A stretch of 64,000 nt of DNA from Amycolatopsis nalaikhensis (GTDB taxonomy: Bacteria > Actinomycetota > Actinomycetes > Mycobacteriales > Pseudonocardiaceae). A model generated the notes under the pieces. That model worked only from the letters and a program-made list of their open reading frames with translations. It had not been told where the DNA came from and did no database searches. Where the stretch lies: assembly GCF_030264295.1 (NCBI RefSeq), contig NZ_CP127173.1:2425501-2489500 (forward strand). The letters are read 5' to 3'. Shown here in pieces: positions 26,232 to 35,292 of this stretch (its first letter is position 1; every line of letters starts with the position of its first letter). A program made the position numbers and the translations under genes.

Positions 26232-27947
26232 TCAGGCGCGTCGCAGCAGCCTGAGCAGGCGTGGAGAGCGTCCGCCGAGGCCCTCCGCCTCGAACGTCGC
26301 GATGCCCACCCGGGGTAACTCGCGGACGCCCGGGTAAACCAGGTACCGGGGTACCCAGCGCGGCTGGAACTTGGCGTTGAACTTGTACAGCGTCTCGATC
26401 TGGATCCACCGCGAAAAGAAGTGCAGAACCTTCGCCGCCGACTTGGCCACCGGGCCCGCGCCGATGCGCTGCCCCTGTTCCATCAACGCGCGGAACGCCG
26501 CGAAGTTCAGCGACACCTGCGAAATCCCGTGGCGGGCCGCCGCCAGGAGGAGCTCCGAGATCATCAGCTCGTTGACGCCGTTGTCGGCCGCTCGGTCGCG
26601 CCGCATGACGTCCAGGGACAGCCCCCGCGAACCCCACGGGACGAACTGGAGCACTCCGCGGACGCGGCCGCCCTGTTCGGCCGTCACCAGGACCGAACCC
26701 GGGTCGCCCATGCGGCCGAGCGCCATCGAAAACCCGCGCTCGGTGTCCGTGCCGCGCCAGTTCGCGGCCAGTGCCTCCAGCTCGGCCAGCTCGCCCGGGC
26801 GCAGGTCCTCCGAGCGGCGCACCAGGACCTTGTAGCCCGCCCGCTTGGTGCGGGCCGCGGCCTGGCGGACGCCGCGCATGATGCGGCCCTCCAGCGTGAA
26901 CCCGGCCGTGTCGACCACGGCTTCGTCGCCGATCTCCAGCACCTCCAGGCCGAACCGGGCCCAGACCGTCGCGCCCAGCTCGGACACGCCCATCGCCGCC
27001 GGGACCCAGCCGTTTCGGCGGCAGACCTCCAGGTACTCCTCGATCGCGCCCGGCCACGCCTCGTGGTCGCCCAGCGGGTCGGCCGAGCACAGCGCGACCC
27101 CGGCGATGACGCGGTAGGTGACTGCCGCCTTGCCCGTCTTCGAGAACACCGCGAACTTGTCGCGGCGCAGCGCGAAATACCCCAGCGAGTCCCGCTCGCC
27201 GTGCTCGTCCAGCAGCTTGCGCAGGCGGTCGACCTCGTCGTCGGTCAGCCGCGGCGCCGGCTCGGCCGAGCGCAGCAGGAAGTACGCCGAAACGAGCACC
27301 GCGGCGAGGCCGAACAGCAGGCCGACCGCCGCGGTCATGTCCTCCAGCCACATCTGGTGGAAGACCGCGGGCCCGCTGACGCCGACGAGCGCGAGCGCGG
27401 ACTCCGCCAGCCGGTCGGCGAAGCTCATCGGCTCCAGGACGGCGCGCGAAGCCACCGACAGCAGGATGACGTTGATCACGAACCCGGCCAGCGCCAGCTG
27501 CAGGAACACGCGTACCGCGCGCCAGCGCCCGACCACCGGGTCCGGCTTCGCGACGAAGAACCGCCGGTTCGCGATCAGGCCCACCAGCAGCACCACCGAC
27601 ACCAGGCCGGCGCCGAAGACGTGCTTCAACCCCAGGTGCGACACCGTGAGCAGCACCGTCGCGCCGACCGCCAGCTGCCAGGCCCGGCGCTTGCGACGGC
27701 GCAGTCCCGCGGCCAGCAGCACCAGCAGCACACCGGTGACCAGCGCCACGGTCGCCGCCGCGACGGTCGCCTCCTGCGGCAGCTCCAGCCACTCCGACAG
27801 GTGGCCGCGCAGGTTGCGCCGCCCGGCGGGCACCAGGACCGACACCAGCGTCATCAGTCCGGCCAGCCGGGTCACCCAGGTGATCACCCCCACGGTGGTG
27901 GCCCCCGCCACCTGCCAGGTGATCTGCGCGCGTGTCCCCGTCACCAC
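26232..27947 (-). CDS. Phosphatidylglycerol lysyltransferase-like membrane protein (LPG synthase C / DUF2156)
   Basis: 571 aa. The N-terminal 230 residues hold six or seven membrane helices. The rest is the GNAT-like LPG_synthase_C domain (YFALRRDKFAVFSKTGKAAV, SADPLGDHEAW, FTLEGRIMRGVRQAAARTKR, VNELMISELLLAA, LYKFNAKFQPRWVPRYLVYP). It resembles the N-terminal portion of mycobacterial LysX but ends without the lysyl-tRNA synthetase domain. Expected to transfer an aminoacyl group from tRNA to a membrane lipid, changing surface charge. GTG 27947 has no good ribosome site; its start overlaps the stop of a 10-codon upstream ORF. Confidence 0.85.
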   Translation of the reverse strand: MVTGTRAQITWQVAGATTVGVITWVTRLAGLMTLVSVLVPAGRRNLRGHLSEWLELPQEATVAAATVALVTGVLLVLLAAGLRRRKRRAWQLAVGATVLLTVSHLGLKHVFGAGLVSVVLLVGLIANRRFFVAKPDPVVGRWRAVRVFLQLALAGFVINVILLSVASRAVLEPMSFADRLAESALALVGVSGPAVFHQMWLEDMTAAVGLLFGLAAVLVSAYFLLRSAEPAPRLTDDEVDRLRKLLDEHGERDSLGYFALRRDKFAVFSKTGKAAVTYRVIAGVALCSADPLGDHEAWPGAIEEYLEVCRRNGWVPAAMGVSELGATVWARFGLEVLEIGDEAVVDTAGFTLEGRIMRGVRQAAARTKRAGYKVLVRRSEDLRPGELAELEALAANWRGTDTERGFSMALGRMGDPGSVLVTAEQGGRVRGVLQFVPWGSRGLSLDVMRRDRAADNGVNELMISELLLAAARHGISQVSLNFAAFRALMEQGQRIGAGPVAKSAAKVLHFFSRWIQIETLYKFNAKFQPRWVPRYLVYPGVRELPRVGIATFEAEGLGGRSPRLLRLLRRA

Positions 27948-27973
27948 CCGTACAACCCGTTGCGGACGATCAT
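27941..27973 (-). CDS. 10-codon upstream ORF (MIVRNGLYGW) before the lysyltransferase-like gene
   Basis: ATG 27973 follows GAGGGGAAGC, a good ribosome site. The ORF ends with TGA at 27941 and overlaps the lysyltransferase GTG start region. The large gene lacks its own Shine-Dalgarno sequence, so ribosomes terminating here could restart on it. It may be a coupling leader peptide; it may also be chance. Confidence 0.4.
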   Translation of the reverse strand: MIVRNGLYGW

Positions 27974-27982
27974 GCTTCCCCT

Positions 27983-29962
27983 CTATCCCCCGGCGAGCTC
28001 CACGAACGGTGTCAACGCCGCCGGGTTCGCCAGCGCGTCGCGGCTGACGGCCCGGTCGGGAGCCACCCCGGCGAGGATCTTCTTCACCGGTACCTCACAC
28101 TTTTTACCGTTCAGCGTCCGGGGAATCTCCGAAACCACGACGAACCGATCGGGTACATGCCGCGGTGACAGCGCGCTACGGAGCTCCTTCCGCAGCGCCG
28201 GCTCGACGTCTTCGAGCCGGACGCCGTCGGCGAGCACCACGAAGCAGATCAGCTGACCGTCCTCGTTCCCGGCCGCCGAGGTGTCCACGACCAGCGAGTC
28301 CGCGATCTCGTCGTAGCCCTCGACGACCCGGTAGAACTCCGCCGTACCCATCCGGACGCCGCCGCGGTTGAGCGTCGAGTCGCTGCGGCCGTAGATCACC
28401 GCCGAGCCGCGGCTGGTGATCCGGATCCAGTCGCCGTGGCGCCACAACCCGGGGTACATCTCGAAGTACGCCTCACGCAGGCGCGAGCCGTCCGGGTCGT
28501 TCCAGAAGAACACCGGCATCGACGGCATCGGCTTCGTGATCACCAGCTCGCCGACCTCTTCGACGACGGCGTTGCCCGCCTCGTCGAACGCGTTCACCGC
28601 GGCGCCCAGCGCGGGGCAGGACAGCTCGCCGAGCCACACCGGGACGTCCGGGGCCGACGCGACGAACGCCGCGCACAGGTCGGTGCCGCCGGACACCGAG
28701 CAGATCTGGACGCCCTTCCCGACCTCGTTCACGATCCACCGGAAACCCTCGACGCTCAGCGGCGCCCCGGTCGAGCCGAGCGCGCGCAACGCCGTGAGGT
28801 CGTAGCGCTCGGCGGGCTTGATGCCTGCCTTCAGGCAGCTCTGGATGAACGGCGCCGACGTCCCGAAGTACGTGACGCGGTGCTGCTCGGCCAGGTGCCA
28901 GAGCGCGTTGAGGTCCGGGTAGCCGGGGCTGCCGTCGTAGAGCACGATCGTCGTGCCGACGAGCAGGCCGGAGATGAGGAAGTTCCACATCATCCAGCCG
29001 GTGGTGCTGAACCAGAAGAACCGGTCGCCGGGCCCGAGGTCGGTCTGCAGCGCGAGGGCCTTGAGGTGTTCCACGGTGATGCCGCCGTGGCCGTGCACGA
29101 TGCCCTTCGGCAGGCCGGTGGTCCCCGACGAGTAGAGCACCCACAGCGGGTGCGCGAACTCGACCGGCTCGAACAGGAGCTGCGCGCCCTCGTGCTCCGC
29201 GAGCAGCCCGGCCCAGTCGAGCGTGCCGTCCATCCGGCCTTCGCCGACGTACTGGACGAGCACGGTCGCCGCCAGCGAGGACAGCTTCCGCTGCAGGTCG
29301 GTGATGGTTCCCCGGATGTCGAACTGGCGGCCGTTGTACGCGTAGGCGTTGACGGCGAAGAGCACCTTCGGCTCGATCTGCACGAAGCGGTCGGCGATCG
29401 CGCGGACGCCGAAGTCCGGCGAGCACGACGACCAGATCGCCCCGATGCTCGCCGCGGCGAGGAACGCGACCAGGGTCTGCGGGCAGTTCGGCGCCAGCGC
29501 GGCCACCCGGTCGCCCTTGCCGACGCCCAGCTCGAGCAACGCCGCCCGCGCGGCGGCGACCTGCGCCCGGAGCTCGCCGTACGTCAGGTGGTCCGCGAAG
29601 CCGTCTTCGCGGTGGAAGATCACCGCGGTCTCGTCGTCGCCCTTCGTGGCGCCCGCGACGCCGGGGGTCAGCGCGTGCTCCGCGTAGTTCAACGTGCCGC
29701 CCTCGAACCAGACGGCGTTCGGCATCTCGCCGGAGAGCACCTCGCCCGGCCGGTCGTGCCAGCGGACGCCGAGGAAGTCCGCGACCGCCGCCCAGAAGTC
29801 CGGGCCGCGTTCGACCGAGAACTCGTGCAGCGCGCGGTAGTCGTCCACCTCGACGCCGCGCTCGGCGCGCAGCCACTGGCGGAAGGCTTCGATCTTGGTG
29901 TCGGCAACGTGGCTCGGCTCAGGGCGCCAGAGCACTTCGGGGGCGTCGGCGGTGTGCGTCAC
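27983..29962 (-). CDS. Acetoacetyl-CoA synthetase
   Basis: 659 aa ANL-superfamily ligase. The AMP-binding motif is VLYSSGTTGLPKGIVHGHGG, further core motifs are FFWFSTTGWMMWNFLISGLL and SVSGGTDLCAAFV, and the C-terminal catalytic Lys is in RTLNGKKCEVPVKK. The specific N-terminus and these motifs match AacS, which converts acetoacetate, CoA and ATP to acetoacetyl-CoA in ketone-body or leucine use. The GTG start at 29962 lacks a clear ribosome site. It ends 10 bases before the uORF of the lysyltransferase-like gene, and may be co-transcribed with the upstream hydrolase gene. Confidence 0.93.
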   Translation of the reverse strand: MTHTADAPEVLWRPEPSHVADTKIEAFRQWLRAERGVEVDDYRALHEFSVERGPDFWAAVADFLGVRWHDRPGEVLSGEMPNAVWFEGGTLNYAEHALTPGVAGATKGDDETAVIFHREDGFADHLTYGELRAQVAAARAALLELGVGKGDRVAALAPNCPQTLVAFLAAASIGAIWSSCSPDFGVRAIADRFVQIEPKVLFAVNAYAYNGRQFDIRGTITDLQRKLSSLAATVLVQYVGEGRMDGTLDWAGLLAEHEGAQLLFEPVEFAHPLWVLYSSGTTGLPKGIVHGHGGITVEHLKALALQTDLGPGDRFFWFSTTGWMMWNFLISGLLVGTTIVLYDGSPGYPDLNALWHLAEQHRVTYFGTSAPFIQSCLKAGIKPAERYDLTALRALGSTGAPLSVEGFRWIVNEVGKGVQICSVSGGTDLCAAFVASAPDVPVWLGELSCPALGAAVNAFDEAGNAVVEEVGELVITKPMPSMPVFFWNDPDGSRLREAYFEMYPGLWRHGDWIRITSRGSAVIYGRSDSTLNRGGVRMGTAEFYRVVEGYDEIADSLVVDTSAAGNEDGQLICFVVLADGVRLEDVEPALRKELRSALSPRHVPDRFVVVSEIPRTLNGKKCEVPVKKILAGVAPDRAVSRDALANPAALTPFVELAGG

Positions 29963-29981
29963 GTCACGAGGGTAATCCCGC

Positions 29982-30611
29982 CTACCGCAGGTGCGCGTCG
30001 AACCAGTTCAGGGTTCGCTGCCACGCCTCGGCCGCCGCGCCGGGGTCGGCGTCGAAGCGGTGGTTCGCGCCCGGGTAGTGGACGACGTTGGTGGCGACCT
30101 TCGCCGACGCCGCCGCGTCGCGCAGCCGCTCGACCTCGGCGCCGCCCGCCTCGTCACCCGCGTCGCCGTACATGCCGAGCCACGGGCTGGTGACCCGCCC
30201 GGCGATCTCGACCAGCGCGGGCAGCTCGACGGCCTGCTGGCCGCCGACGCTGACCGCGGCGCCCAGCTTGCGGTGCGAGGCGACGACGAGAGCCGCGGTG
30301 CCGCCCAGGTCGAAGCCCATCACCCCGAGCAGGTCGGCCTGGACGCCGCGCTCGACGAGCCAGGCGAGTGTGATGTCCGTCGCGTCGAGCAGGTCCTGCT
30401 GCGTCAGGCGGGCGTTCTCGAGGTGCGGGGTCACGGTGAGCCAGCCCTCGGTGGCGAGGCTCGCGAGCAGCAGCTTCACGCCGTCGGTGACCCCGTCCGC
30501 CTCGTGCAGCACGACCAAACCGCCGCGTAGCGCGCCTTCGGGCTCCGAGAAGGTCAGGCGCAGGGCGCGGCCGTCGGTGCGCTGGTAGTCCACGGTGCTG
30601 GTCGACGTCAT
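29982..30611 (-). CDS. Dienelactone hydrolase family protein with Asp at the nucleophile position
   Basis: 209 aa, alpha/beta-hydrolase fold: VVLHEADGVTDGVKLLLASL at the front, elbow GVMGFDLGGTAALVVA, acid region LGMYGDAGDEAGG and catalytic His in HYPGANHRFDAD. Authentic dienelactone hydrolases have Cys (or Ser) in GFCxGG. Here the codon is GAC, giving Asp, so classic activity is doubtful; Asp nucleophiles do occur in other hydrolase branches (epoxide and dehalogenase types). ATG 30611 chosen. It lies 19 bp upstream of the acetoacetyl-CoA synthetase start on the same strand. Confidence 0.82.
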   Translation of the reverse strand: MTSTSTVDYQRTDGRALRLTFSEPEGALRGGLVVLHEADGVTDGVKLLLASLATEGWLTVTPHLENARLTQQDLLDATDITLAWLVERGVQADLLGVMGFDLGGTAALVVASHRKLGAAVSVGGQQAVELPALVEIAGRVTSPWLGMYGDAGDEAGGAEVERLRDAAASAKVATNVVHYPGANHRFDADPGAAAEAWQRTLNWFDAHLR

Positions 30612-30757
30612 GGCGTCACTCAATCACTTGGAGGTGAACGGGAGGAACCCATAGTGGCACCTCGGCCCGGCACATACCGCCTGAAGGGAGTCGCGGGGCG
30701 GCGGGCGGAAAAGATACGGTGGCCGGGTCGTCCCGTCGATTTCCAGGAGCGCCGAAG

Positions 30758-31823
30758 ATGCCGTCCGTGTCCCCGCGTGCCGATCTCGAATCGTTGCCGA
30801 AATACGTCCCCGGCCGGACGATCGAAGGCGCGATCAAGCTGGCGAGCAACGAGGTGCCCGGCGGCGCGCTGCCGAGCGTCGCGGCGGCGATCGCCGAGGC
30901 CGCGGCCGGCATCAACCGCTACCCCGACACCGGCTCGCAGGCCCTGCGCGAGCGGCTGGCGCGCGAGCTGGACGTGCCGGTGGCGCACGTCGCCATCGGC
31001 TGCGGCTCGGTTTCCCTCTGCCAGCAGACGATCCAGGCGGTGTGCGCGCCCGGCGACGAGGTCATCTTCGGCTGGCGCTCGTTCGAGGCGTACCCGATCG
31101 TCACGCAGGTCGCGAACGCTGTCTCGGTGAAGGTCCCGATCACCGAGGGCCAGGAGCCTCGACCTCGACGCGATGCTGGCGGCGATCACCGACCGCACGC
31201 GCGTGGTGTTCGTCTGCAACCCGAACAACCCGACCGGGACGGCCGTGCGCCGCGCCGAGCTGGAGCGGTTCCTGGCGGCGGTGCCCGAGCACGTGCTGGT
31301 CGTGCTGGACGAGGCGTACAAGGAGTTCGTCACCGATCCCGAGGTGCCCGACGGCGTCGAGTACACCCGCACGCGCCCCAACGTCATGGTGCTTCGCACG
31401 TTCTCGAAGGCGTACGGCCTCGCGGGGCTTCGCGTCGGTTACGCCGTCGCGCCCGAGGCGATCGCGGACGCGCTTCGCCAGGTGTACGTCGCCTTCTCGG
31501 TGAACATGCTGGCCCAGGTCGCGGCGCTGGCGTCGCTCGACGCGGCGGACGAGCTGCTGGAGCGCTGCAAGGAGATCGTCGCCGAACGCGGCCGGGTCCG
31601 CGACGAGCTGATCGCGGCGGGTTACCAGGTGCCGGAGACGCAGGCGAACTTCGTCTGGCTGCCGCTCGGGGACCAGGCCGTGCCGTTCGCCGAGCACGCG
31701 CTGGACCGCAAGCTGGTGGTGCGCCCGTTCGCCGGCGACGGCGTCCGCGTGACGATCGGCACCCGCGAGGAGAACGACCTGTTCCTCGCCGCGGCGCGCG
31801 AGTTCAGTCCGCGAACTGCTTGA
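30758..31823 (+). CDS. Histidinol-phosphate/aromatic aminotransferase (HisC2/Pat-like), with one-base frameshift
   Basis: Once the frame is repaired it is a 354-aa class I/II aminotransferase: [16 protein letters not shown] at the N-terminus, [15 protein letters not shown] and [11 protein letters not shown] for cofactor contacts, Schiff-base Lys in [19 protein letters not shown], and [16 protein letters not shown] at the end. The break is at GAGCCTC (31154-31160); removing one base gives GAGCTC and reads [16 protein letters not shown] without interruption. AGGAG precedes ATG 30758. It resembles mycobacterial Pat/HisC2, making phenylalanine or tyrosine from the keto acid. The frameshift is probably a sequence error. 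The 3' end overlaps the convergent transporter gene. Confidence 0.83.
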
Positions 31824-32577
31824 CCACCAGCTCGATGACGGCGGCGACGCCGATCACCACGATGACGCCGCGCAGCACCGCCGGCGGCAGCTTCCGGCCG
31901 ATCTTCGCGCCGAGGAAGCCGCCGGCGGTGGAGCCGACGGCCAGCCAGAGGACGACGGGCCAGCTGATCGGCGCCACGAAGGCGTAGATGACCCCGGCGA
32001 CGACGTTGACGACGGCGGCGAGCACGTTCTTCACGCCGTTGAGCTTCTGCAGCGGCTCGCTCAGCAGCATCCCCATGACGGCCATGAGCATGACGCCCTG
32101 CGCGGCGGTGAAGTACCCGCCGTAGACGCCGATGAGGAAGATGAAGAACATCAGCAGCGGCCCGGGCTTGTGCTCGGTGCCGTTCTGCTCGCGGCGCTCG
32201 GCGACCCACTTCGACACCCGCGGCTGCACGATCACGAGGACGACGGCCAGCCCGACGAGCACGGGCACGACGGCTTCGAAGGCGTCCTTCGGCAGCGAGA
32301 GCAGCAGGACGGTGCCGCCGATGGCCCCGAGGAAGGACGCGACGGCGAACTTCGCGGTCTGCGGCCAGTAGCCCTTGAGCTCGTGCCGGTACCCCCAGGC
32401 CCCGCTGAGGGTGCCGGGAGCGAGCCCGATCGCGTTGGACGTCGTCGCGGTCACCGGCGGATAGCCGAGCGCGACGAGAACGGGGAAGGTCACGAGGGTC
32501 CCCGACCCGACGACGGCGTTGATGGTGCCCGCCCAGATCCCGGCGATCACCACGATCACCGCGTGCCACCACGTCAT
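31804..32577 (-). CDS. TSUP (TauE/SafE) family sulfite/sulfonate exporter-like protein
   Basis: 257 aa with about eight helices. [20 protein letters not shown] at the N-terminus and its internal counterpart [20 protein letters not shown] are the duplicated TSUP motifs. These proteins move sulfite, sulfoacetate or related anions. Genes in the neighbourhood give no hint of substrate. The C-terminus overlaps the convergent aminotransferase gene by 20 bp. Confidence 0.88.
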   Translation of the reverse strand: MTWWHAVIVVIAGIWAGTINAVVGSGTLVTFPVLVALGYPPVTATTSNAIGLAPGTLSGAWGYRHELKGYWPQTAKFAVASFLGAIGGTVLLLSLPKDAFEAVVPVLVGLAVVLVIVQPRVSKWVAERREQNGTEHKPGPLLMFFIFLIGVYGGYFTAAQGVMLMAVMGMLLSEPLQKLNGVKNVLAAVVNVVAGVIYAFVAPISWPVVLWLAVGSTAGGFLGAKIGRKLPPAVLRGVIVVIGVAAVIELVVKQFAD

Positions 32578-32656
32578 GAAGCACTCACGTGCGGAGCCTA
32601 AGCATCGGCGGCCGGGCGCCGCGACGTGGACGGCTCAGATGTGGCAGGCCAGACAC

Positions 32657-33010
32657 TCACCGCGGGGTGAAGACGCAGAACTCGTTCCCCTCCGGGTCGG
32701 CCATGACGTCCCACTCGGTGTCGCCGCCGCGCTCGCGGAGCAACGTCGCTCCGAGCGCCAGGAGCTCCGCCCGGTCACCGAAGACGTCCAGGTGCATCCG
32801 GTTCTTGACGGTCTTCGGCTCCGGGACCGGGTTGAGCCAGATCAGTGGCCCCTCTCCGGCCGGGTCGACGATCGGGACCGGCCAGTCGTCCGGGCGCTCG
32901 TCACCGGTCAGGGAGTCGCGGCGGACGTAGCCCAGCGCCCGGCACCACCAGTCCGCCAGGGCCTGGTGGTCGGTCGCGTCGAGGGCCAGGTCCTTGAACT
33001 TCGCCGTCAT
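32657..33010 (-). CDS. VOC family (glyoxalase-like) protein
   Basis: 117 aa, two beta-alpha-beta-beta-beta modules: LALDATDHQALADWWCRALG, and RMHLDVFGDRAELLALGA ending in DPEGNEFCVFTPR. The last motif with its Glu is a metal ligand in VOC proteins. It could be a lyase, dioxygenase-like enzyme or antibiotic-binding resistance protein; nothing decides between them. The start is taken at ATG 33010, without a clear ribosome site. Confidence 0.82.
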   Translation of the reverse strand: MTAKFKDLALDATDHQALADWWCRALGYVRRDSLTGDERPDDWPVPIVDPAGEGPLIWLNPVPEPKTVKNRMHLDVFGDRAELLALGATLLRERGGDTEWDVMADPEGNEFCVFTPR

Positions 33011-33195
33011 GGCCTGATCATGACAGCCACCACCGACGATTCCGGCAAGATCGCGAAGCCGCGGTGCAGCGGCGCGGGCGGTCGGCGCGTAAGAAGCCGC
33101 AGCTGACCTGAAGGAGGCCGGCTGCTGTGCGCGACGGACCACCGCTGGGTCGACACCGACCCGGGATTGACGATGTAGCTGAGAGGATGGGCGGT

Positions 33196-33885
33196 GTGGA
33201 CACCGAGCAGGTCTGGAGCGCGACGGTCGACCGGCTGCGGGCGCGGATCGACTCCGGCGAGCTGCCGCCCGGCAGCAGGCTGCCCGCCGAACGCGTTCTG
33301 TGCGAGGACCTCGGCATCAGCCGCGGGTCGCTTCGGCAGGCCCTGCGCGTGCTCGACTCCATCGGGTACGTCCAGATCCGCGCCGGTTCCGGGACCTACG
33401 TGCGTGAGCAGGAAGAACAGCCGCTGCACACCTGGTTCACCGAGCACGACCAGCTCGTCGAGAAGCTCTTCGACCTGCGCGCGACCGTCGAGCCGACGCT
33501 GGCCGACCGGCTGGCCCGGCACGCCACCCCCAAGACCGTCAGCCGGCTCGAGGACAACGTCGCCGAGATGGCGCGAGCCGCCGAGGACGGGGACATGCTG
33601 CGGGTCATCGCCACCGATGCCGAGTTCCACCGGGTCATCGCGCAGAACGCCGGCAACGACGACGTCGCCGGGCTGCTGCGGTCCGTGCTCGCCCTCGTCG
33701 GCGAGGAACGGCGGGCCGCTTTGAAGCTGCCCGGGCAGATCCGCAAGGCCGTCGACGACCACCGGGCCATCCTGGACGCCATCCGCCGGTCCGATCCGGC
33801 CGCCGCGCGGGAGCTGACCCTCAAGCACCTGGTGGACGCCAAGACCTACGCGCACGACTTCGCCGCGCACCCCGAGGAGCGCTAG
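33196..33885 (+). CDS. GntR family regulator, FadR/FCD subfamily
   Basis: 229 aa. The winged helix (ELPPGSRLPAERVLCEDLGI then SRGSLRQALRVLDSIGYVQI) is followed by an FCD ligand domain with metal-binding residues in DLRATVEPTLADRLAR, DAEFHRVIA and DDHRAILDAIRR. I prefer GTG 33196 over ATG 33187 because GAGAGG lies 9 bases before it. The next gene (methyltransferase) starts 36 bases downstream across a perfect palindrome that could be its operator. Ligands of this family are usually organic acids. Confidence 0.9.
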   Translation: MDTEQVWSATVDRLRARIDSGELPPGSRLPAERVLCEDLGISRGSLRQALRVLDSIGYVQIRAGSGTYVREQEEQPLHTWFTEHDQLVEKLFDLRATVEPTLADRLARHATPKTVSRLEDNVAEMARAAEDGDMLRVIATDAEFHRVIAQNAGNDDVAGLLRSVLALVGEERRAALKLPGQIRKAVDDHRAILDAIRRSDPAAARELTLKHLVDAKTYAHDFAAHPEER

Positions 33886-33888
33886 ACT

Positions 33889-33906
33889 TTTCACAACATT
33901 GTGAAA
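33889..33906. promoter_or_regulatory. Perfect palindrome TTTCACAA-CA-TTGTGAAA between fadR-type and methyltransferase genes
   Basis: An 8-2-8 inverted repeat in an unusually AT-rich patch, ending 15 bases before the methyltransferase ATG. It could be an operator of the upstream GntR protein over an internal promoter, or an RNA hairpin at the gene boundary. Confidence 0.6.
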
Positions 33907-33921
33907 GTTTTGGGGGTCGTG

Positions 33922-34734
33922 ATGGAGAAGGTGCGCTTCACCGAAGAGAAGGCCACCAACCTGGCCACCCTGTACGGCCGCGCGCTCGACTACCGCAGTG
34001 CCGCCCCGATCCTCGGCGACAAGGCCGCCGACGACGCCGTCCGGCAGATCGACTACGACTTCGCCAAGCTCGGCATCAACCGCGATTCCGCCGCGAGCGT
34101 CACCCTCCGCGCGAAGCCGATCGACGACTGGGCCGCCGAGTACCTGGCCCGGCACCCCGACGCGATCGTGCTGCACCTCGGCTGCGGCCTGGACACCCGG
34201 TTCCAGCGCCTCGCCCCGCCGGACACCGTCCACTGGTACGACGTCGACTACCCCGAGGTCGTCGAGCTGCGCGAAAAGCTGTACGGAGACGCGCCGAACC
34301 ACACGAACCTCGGCTCGTCCGTGACCGACTTCGGCTGGCTCGACCAGGTGCCGTCGGACCGTCCGGCGCTGGTCGTCGCCGAAGGGCTGACGATGTACCT
34401 GACCGCGGAGGACGGCACCGAGCTCGTGCGCCGGCTGGTCGCGAAGTTCCCGTCCGGCGAGCTGATCTGCGACGTCTTCAGCAAGCTGGGCATCAAGGCG
34501 CAGAAGCTGAACACCCCGGTCCGGCGCGCGAAGGCGACGCTGCACTGGGGCATCGACGACCCGCACGAGCTGGAGCGCTACGGCCTCGACCTGGTGTCCT
34601 CTTTGGACGCCGCGCACTGGTCGACGCCGGAGGTCGCGGCCCGGCTGCGGCCCGTCACGCGGTTCCAGCTCCGGTTGCTGAAGTACGTGCCGCCGCTCGC
34701 GCGGATGGCTCGCCTCGTGCGGTACCGCTTCTAG
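33922..34734 (+). CDS. SAM-dependent O-methyltransferase (leucine carboxyl methyltransferase / TcmP-like)
   Basis: 270 aa. VRFTEEKATNLATLYGRALD begins the family N-terminus, IVLHLGCGLDTRFQRL is the SAM-binding loop, and HWYDVDYPEVVELREKLYG with VVAEGLTMYLTAEDG are typical of the TcmP/LCM-type methyltransferases of actinomycetes. The substrate is unknown, possibly a carboxylate or phenol. GGGGGT lies upstream of ATG 33922. Probably in an operon with, or regulated by, the FadR-type regulator; ends 4 bp into the convergent FBP gene. Confidence 0.88.
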   Translation: MEKVRFTEEKATNLATLYGRALDYRSAAPILGDKAADDAVRQIDYDFAKLGINRDSAASVTLRAKPIDDWAAEYLARHPDAIVLHLGCGLDTRFQRLAPPDTVHWYDVDYPEVVELREKLYGDAPNHTNLGSSVTDFGWLDQVPSDRPALVVAEGLTMYLTAEDGTELVRRLVAKFPSGELICDVFSKLGIKAQKLNTPVRRAKATLHWGIDDPHELERYGLDLVSSLDAAHWSTPEVAARLRPVTRFQLRLLKYVPPLARMARLVRYRF

Positions 34735-35228
34735 CGGGACTCCAGCACGCGCGCCACGAACTTGTGCAGCTTCTCCTCCAGGCGCGCGACGCGTTCCTCG
34801 AGCGTGAGCGTCTCGTACGGCTGGGGCACGTCGGACTTCAGCTCCCCGCGGACGTACTGGCAGCACGCGAGGTTCCCGCACGCGTAGATGCCGAGCGTGT
34901 TGCCCTCGCGGCCGAGCTTCCCGGCGCGCTTGCCGGAGAACAGGGTGATGTCGGCGAGCCCGTGGGTCGTGGTGCAGAAGCCGCAGACGTTGCTGCGCAG
35001 CCGCGACTTCGGCGCCGGGGCGCCGCGCAGCGCGAGCCCGACCACCTCCCCGCCGTACGGCAGCACGAGGTACGCGCGCGACGGCGCCTTCGGGTCGCGC
35101 CAGCCGAGGAATTCCCGCCGCTCCCACGGGATCTCTTCGGGCCGGGCGGGCAGCGTGACGCCCTTGGCCTCGCCGCGCGTGCAGTTCACGAAGGACGCCC
35201 GGATCTCGTCCTGGCCGAGTGGGTCCAT
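34731..35228 (-). CDS. FBP-domain (EF-G-binding, treble-clef zinc finger) protein
   Basis: 165 aa. A C-terminal zinc finger with Cys in NVCGFCTTTHG and YACGNLACCQYVRGE matches the elongation-factor-G-binding family related to FusB/FBP. FusB-type proteins free EF-G from ribosomes stalled by fusidic acid; actinobacterial members may act in translation recovery, which is untested here. The end has a charged helix, LEERVARLEEKLHKFVARVL. The 65-bp gap before the cyclase gene is too short to say which promoter it holds. Confidence 0.85.
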   Translation of the reverse strand: MDPLGQDEIRASFVNCTRGEAKGVTLPARPEEIPWERREFLGWRDPKAPSRAYLVLPYGGEVVGLALRGAPAPKSRLRSNVCGFCTTTHGLADITLFSGKRAGKLGREGNTLGIYACGNLACCQYVRGELKSDVPQPYETLTLEERVARLEEKLHKFVARVLESR

Positions 35229-35292
35229 GATCCGCACGGTAACGACCGGGCACCGGCGGTGGCCACGGGTTTTCGGCCGTACGATCACCAGC

